Assembly (NCBI RefSeq): GCF_007655135.1
Contig: NC_045133.1
Coordinates: forward strand, 23,471,845 to 23,535,844
Source of the DNA: Punica granatum
Taxonomy: Eukaryota; Streptophyta; Magnoliopsida; Myrtales; Lythraceae
Direction of reading: 5' to 3'
Length of the DNA: 64,000 nt
A model generated the notes under the pieces. That model had not been told where the DNA came from. It saw nothing but the letters and a program-made list of their open reading frames with translations, and searched no databases. Position 1 is the first letter of the stretch; each line of letters opens with the position of its first letter. Below are positions 60,756 through 64,000 of the stretch, one piece after another. Both the position numbers and the translations under genes were made by a program.

Positions 60756-63397
60756 ATGGCGGAAGCTCAGCAACTGTGCGAGGCAGCTAAGAACGACGAC
60801 GTTGAAAGAGTCAAAACCCTAATCGACGCCGGAACTGACGTCTTCTGCTTCGACGCGGACGGCCTCACTGCGCTGATGCACGCCGCCAAGCTGGGCCACG
60901 CCGCCGTAGTCAAGGCGCTCCTGGAAGCCGGCGCGCCCTGGAACGCTCTCTCGCCTTCGAACCTCTCCGCTGGCGACTTTGCCATGGAGGCCGGCCACCA
61001 AGAAGCCTATGAGATCCTCCTCAATGCCGGTGAGTTGTTGAAACGAGCAAAGCTGGCGCTCTCGAACCAAATGCTTCTGTAGCAAAGCTGTAGCTTTCAA
61101 GTTCAATCGAAAAGTGATAGCTCCGAAGCTTCTTAACTGACTTTGGCAATGGTGGCTTTCGCCTTATTAATGAACGATCGTAAACGTCTGGTAGTATTGG
61201 ACTAAAAACATAAGTCAATGGCGTTATGTAGGATTGGTGATAAGAGTCCATGGTTGATTTGCACGACTTCTTCGGGTTCTTTAAGATTTTAATAGTGCTT
61301 GGAATCTGCTTGCAAGATCTTGCCGAGGAAAAGTTAAAACTGTGGTGATGACCATATAATTCTTTAAGCAGGCAAGCTCTCAAAATGCCATTGCTCTTCC
61401 CAGCTGAGTAGATAAAAAACATAGCTTTTTTGTCCTCCGGGCAATTATGATAAAACATGAGTTGTTCTATCTATATATATATATATATATATAGGCTTTA
61501 GGAATTGTAAGGTAGACTGAAATAGCGAAGTACAAAACTTATAAAGATTGTTTTAATACGAAACAAGTTTATTGTCTCTCTCGACTTTAGGCCTCAAAAT
61601 AATATAAAAGGTCCATTTTTTGCCACATCTGACCAACAATAAGGTCAAATTTACTGGTTTGCTGGAGCTGGCGTTCTCAGTTTTCCTCTGGGCTGCATGA
61701 ACTTGTTATTTGAGTCTTTTTGAAAACTGGGTCTTAGGTGGAGAAGAAATATAACATATGCATGACAAATGACATGAGTATAATTTAATTGTTATGGTGA
61801 GGCTATATTGTTTCCACTGGCATGTTAAAGCAAAATATTGTATTCCATGAATACCTATATAAATGGTCCTGAGTATGTGAAAATCTCCTGCCTAGTCTCT
61901 ATCTAACACGGCCATTTGATTGATGAATTTTTGTTCAAAAGGGATTCAAGCTGAGTTGATACTTGGGACGATTGCGAGGAGAACGAAGGAAACTGGTGAT
62001 GGCCTGGGAGATTACTTGGATGATCGGGTCAGTTTTAGTGAGGATAAGCTCATGGATTCGAATAGCAAAGCTGTAATGATGGCCTGGGAGAAGCCATTGA
62101 TGGAGGCTCATGCAAAGGCCATTTGCTCGGGTGGAGGCCACATACTGAATATAGGTTTTGGCATGGGCCTTGTGGATACAGCTATTCAGCGATATTCCCC
62201 TGCTTCGCACACGATCATTGAGGCGCACCCCGAGGTTTATGATCGAATGATCCGTACTGGTTGGGGTGAGAAGAATAATGTGAAGATTGTATTTGGTCGT
62301 TGGCAAGACGTACTTTCACAACTTGAATCTTATGATGGTAAAACTTCTTTTTTTTTACTCGGAAGAAGTATGAAATAGTATCTCGATTAAAACACAAAAA
62401 TCAGTAGATTTGCCTCTGCTTCTTTAGTTGTAATTTGTATTTAACAGTAACAGGGAGACAACCCTACTGACATCTGTGGTTCTATTCAACTAATGTATAA
62501 ACCATCGCAACTAACTACTGAATCTAGCATGTTCATGATGAAATAAGCTCGCAAATTAGATTTTATATGATTTGGATATGCTGCTGCTAGGATTCAACAA
62601 CAATAGATGGGATTGAGGTATTACACTAAATATGGGCCCGATCTGTGTCTGATTTCTGATTTCTGATTTTTTGTTGATGAAACTTTATTATGTCAACATG
62701 ACTTTTTGTAATGTCAAAGTAATATATATAGAATGGGCATTGGACATGGCTGTAAACTGATGTGACCAACATTTTTGTATCCAAATGTTTTTCCTTTCAG
62801 TTAAGATTATAAATGATCAGATGCAGTTTTCTACTGAATGTTGTCCAGCGTCCATTAGCCTTTGTTTTTGGTTGTCTCCTAGTTTCTATGTGGTAAGAAT
62901 TCGAAGTTGTCTGTATTTCCATTTTTCTCTATCCTCAAGAGAACGTTTTTATCTTCTGACAGATCTTCTAATGCAAAGGGAAGTGGATAGTTGCATTCCA
63001 TTTCCTTTAATTTGCCCCTTAAGAATATTAAACCTGGTGAGATCACCAATACCAAAAATTTACATGTTTTCTTTCCATTACAGGGATATTCTTCGACACA
63101 TATGGAGAATATTACGACGATCTCAGGGAGTTCCACCAGCACCTTCCTAAGCTGTTAAAGCCTGGAGGAATCTATTCGTTCTTCAATGGGCTTTGTGGAG
63201 GTAATGCATTTTTCCATGTTGTGTATTGCCATTTAGTCTCTCTAGAACTGGAGAACCTGGGTTACTCCACTCAGTTGATACCCCTGCCAGTTAAGGACTG
63301 TTTGGGTGACGAAGTTTGGGAAGGTGTGAAACACAAGTACTGGCAGCTCGATACGTATTATCTGCCCGTTTGTCAGCCTCTACAAGACGATGAATGA
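60756..63397 (+). CDS. Ankyrin-repeat methyltransferase, RMT2/guanidinoacetate-methyltransferase-like
   Basis: Three exons, 60756-61029, 61942-62337 and 63084-63397, give 327 aa in frame. Residues about 1-92 form ankyrin-type repeats (DGLTALMHAAKLGHAAVVKA). The rest is a SAM-dependent methyltransferase fold with motif I ILNIGFGMG (159-167) and the acidic motif IIEAHPEVYDRM. It also has FFDTYGEYYDDLREFHQHLP, and ends QLDTYYLPVCQPLQDDE. The arrangement matches the fungal Rmt2 type (delta-N arginine methylation of ribosomal protein L12) and plant homologues annotated as protein arginine N-methyltransferase 2. The substrate in plants is not established. The ATG at 60756 is chosen as the start of the ankyrin domain. 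Another in-frame ATG at 60720 would add 12 residues with no obvious family support. Confidence 0.9.
61472..61493. repeat. (TA)n microsatellite in intron 1 of the methyltransferase gene
   Basis: About eleven TA units, a likely length-polymorphic site. Confidence 0.85.
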
Positions 63398-64000
63398 TGT
63401 TTAGAATTTGCAGATGGTTAAGATTTTTGTACCGAAAAAGTTGCTTGAAGAGCCCTCTAAATAGCATTTCATCTATCAGAATTCTGGAAATTTGTTTGTC
63501 AGTTGTTTCACTCACCCATCACAGGTTGAATGGTAAAAATGACTTCAAATTTAACTGCATATATCTGACCCTGGAGGCTTATAACGATAACTGCCAAGTA
63601 GCCTTTTCTTAGGTTCATTACTTCCAACCGGATGAACCTAAACTGTCATTGTCTGTCTAGCATAAGACGCCGTATGGTTGTGATTAGTTTGGTTTAAAAG
63701 CTCGGGTTTTGAGATGGATAATTTCCTTTTTATGCGGCCTAACTTTTGTAGACAGATGCTTTTTGAGCCTTTGATTTATGATAGGCTTGGGGTTGAGCCA
63801 CTGAGTTTATTGACAATTTTTAATTATCACTTAGCCCGACGATCCCTTAGAACCTTAGGGCCAATGGATCAAGCTTACAGTTCGGCCAAGTTTAATCCAA
63901 TGGGCCTGATGCTATTAAGGAATCGTTAGGCTAAGGGACAGCGAAATTTACTTCCAAAATTGGGGAAGAAATATGTCCCCTCTGTCTATCGGACTCATTG
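63398..64000. other. 3' flank of the methyltransferase gene
   Basis: Probably 3' UTR and intergenic DNA up to the window edge. Short open frames on both strands show no recognised domain. Confidence 0.5.

Overview
This is nuclear DNA of a flowering plant, almost certainly a eudicot. The genes have GT-AG introns, the intergenic DNA is AT-rich and packed with decayed transposons, and the gene families are typical of plants: CYP81-type P450s, a VEP1/PRISE reductase, a plant NRAMP, a Pumilio protein and a tail-anchored cytochrome b5. One block is plastid-derived DNA. I cannot name the species from the sequence. Exon coordinates were read by eye from splice signals, frame and family conservation. 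No gene has transcript support here.

Positions 1-30,900 hold a tandem array of three CYP81-like P450 genes on the + strand. Copy 1 (2596-4624) is a pseudogene, broken by a 13-bp tandem duplication. Copies 2 (13479-17371) and 3 (21297-26374) have intact frames of 497 and 495 aa. All three share the same two intron positions, but the first intron grows from 0.37 to 2.2 to 3.4 kb. The spaces between them hold a CACTA end, a hAT-like MITE with an 8-bp target duplication, two SINE-like families (SINE-A and SINE-B here), a 1,983-bp solo LTR inserted inside a SINE-A copy, a fragment of a 3-hydroxyisobutyryl-CoA hydrolase-like gene, and several young tandem duplications.

Positions 30,900-53,700 are gene-rich. 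In order they carry an NRAMP metal transporter (+), a Pumilio RNA-binding protein with a 36-residue internal duplication (+), a VEP1/PRISE progesterone 5-beta-reductase/iridoid-synthase-like enzyme (+), a 97-aa glycine-rich protein built from tiny exons (+), a cytochrome b5 (+), and a syntaxin-6-N-domain protein (-) that converges on cytochrome b5. An AT-rich Helitron-like block lies between NRAMP and the Pumilio gene.

Positions 53,700-60,750 form a nested transposon region. A candidate 5-kb Helitron (54274-59235) contains a foldback element with about 260-bp inverted arms (54732-57892). That element in turn contains about 2.4 kb of plastid DNA (3' rps12 exon 2, its intron and the rps12-trnV spacer). 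A second, almost fully palindromic foldback of about 720 bp follows at 59459-60178. The window ends with an ankyrin-methyltransferase gene of the RMT2 type (60756-63397).

Apart from the P450 array, the genes look like unrelated housekeeping or metabolic loci. I see no sign of a biosynthetic cluster. The least ordinary signals are the Helitron/foldback/plastid nest, the palindromic foldback, the SINE families with visible target duplications, and the duplicated half-repeat in the Pumilio protein.
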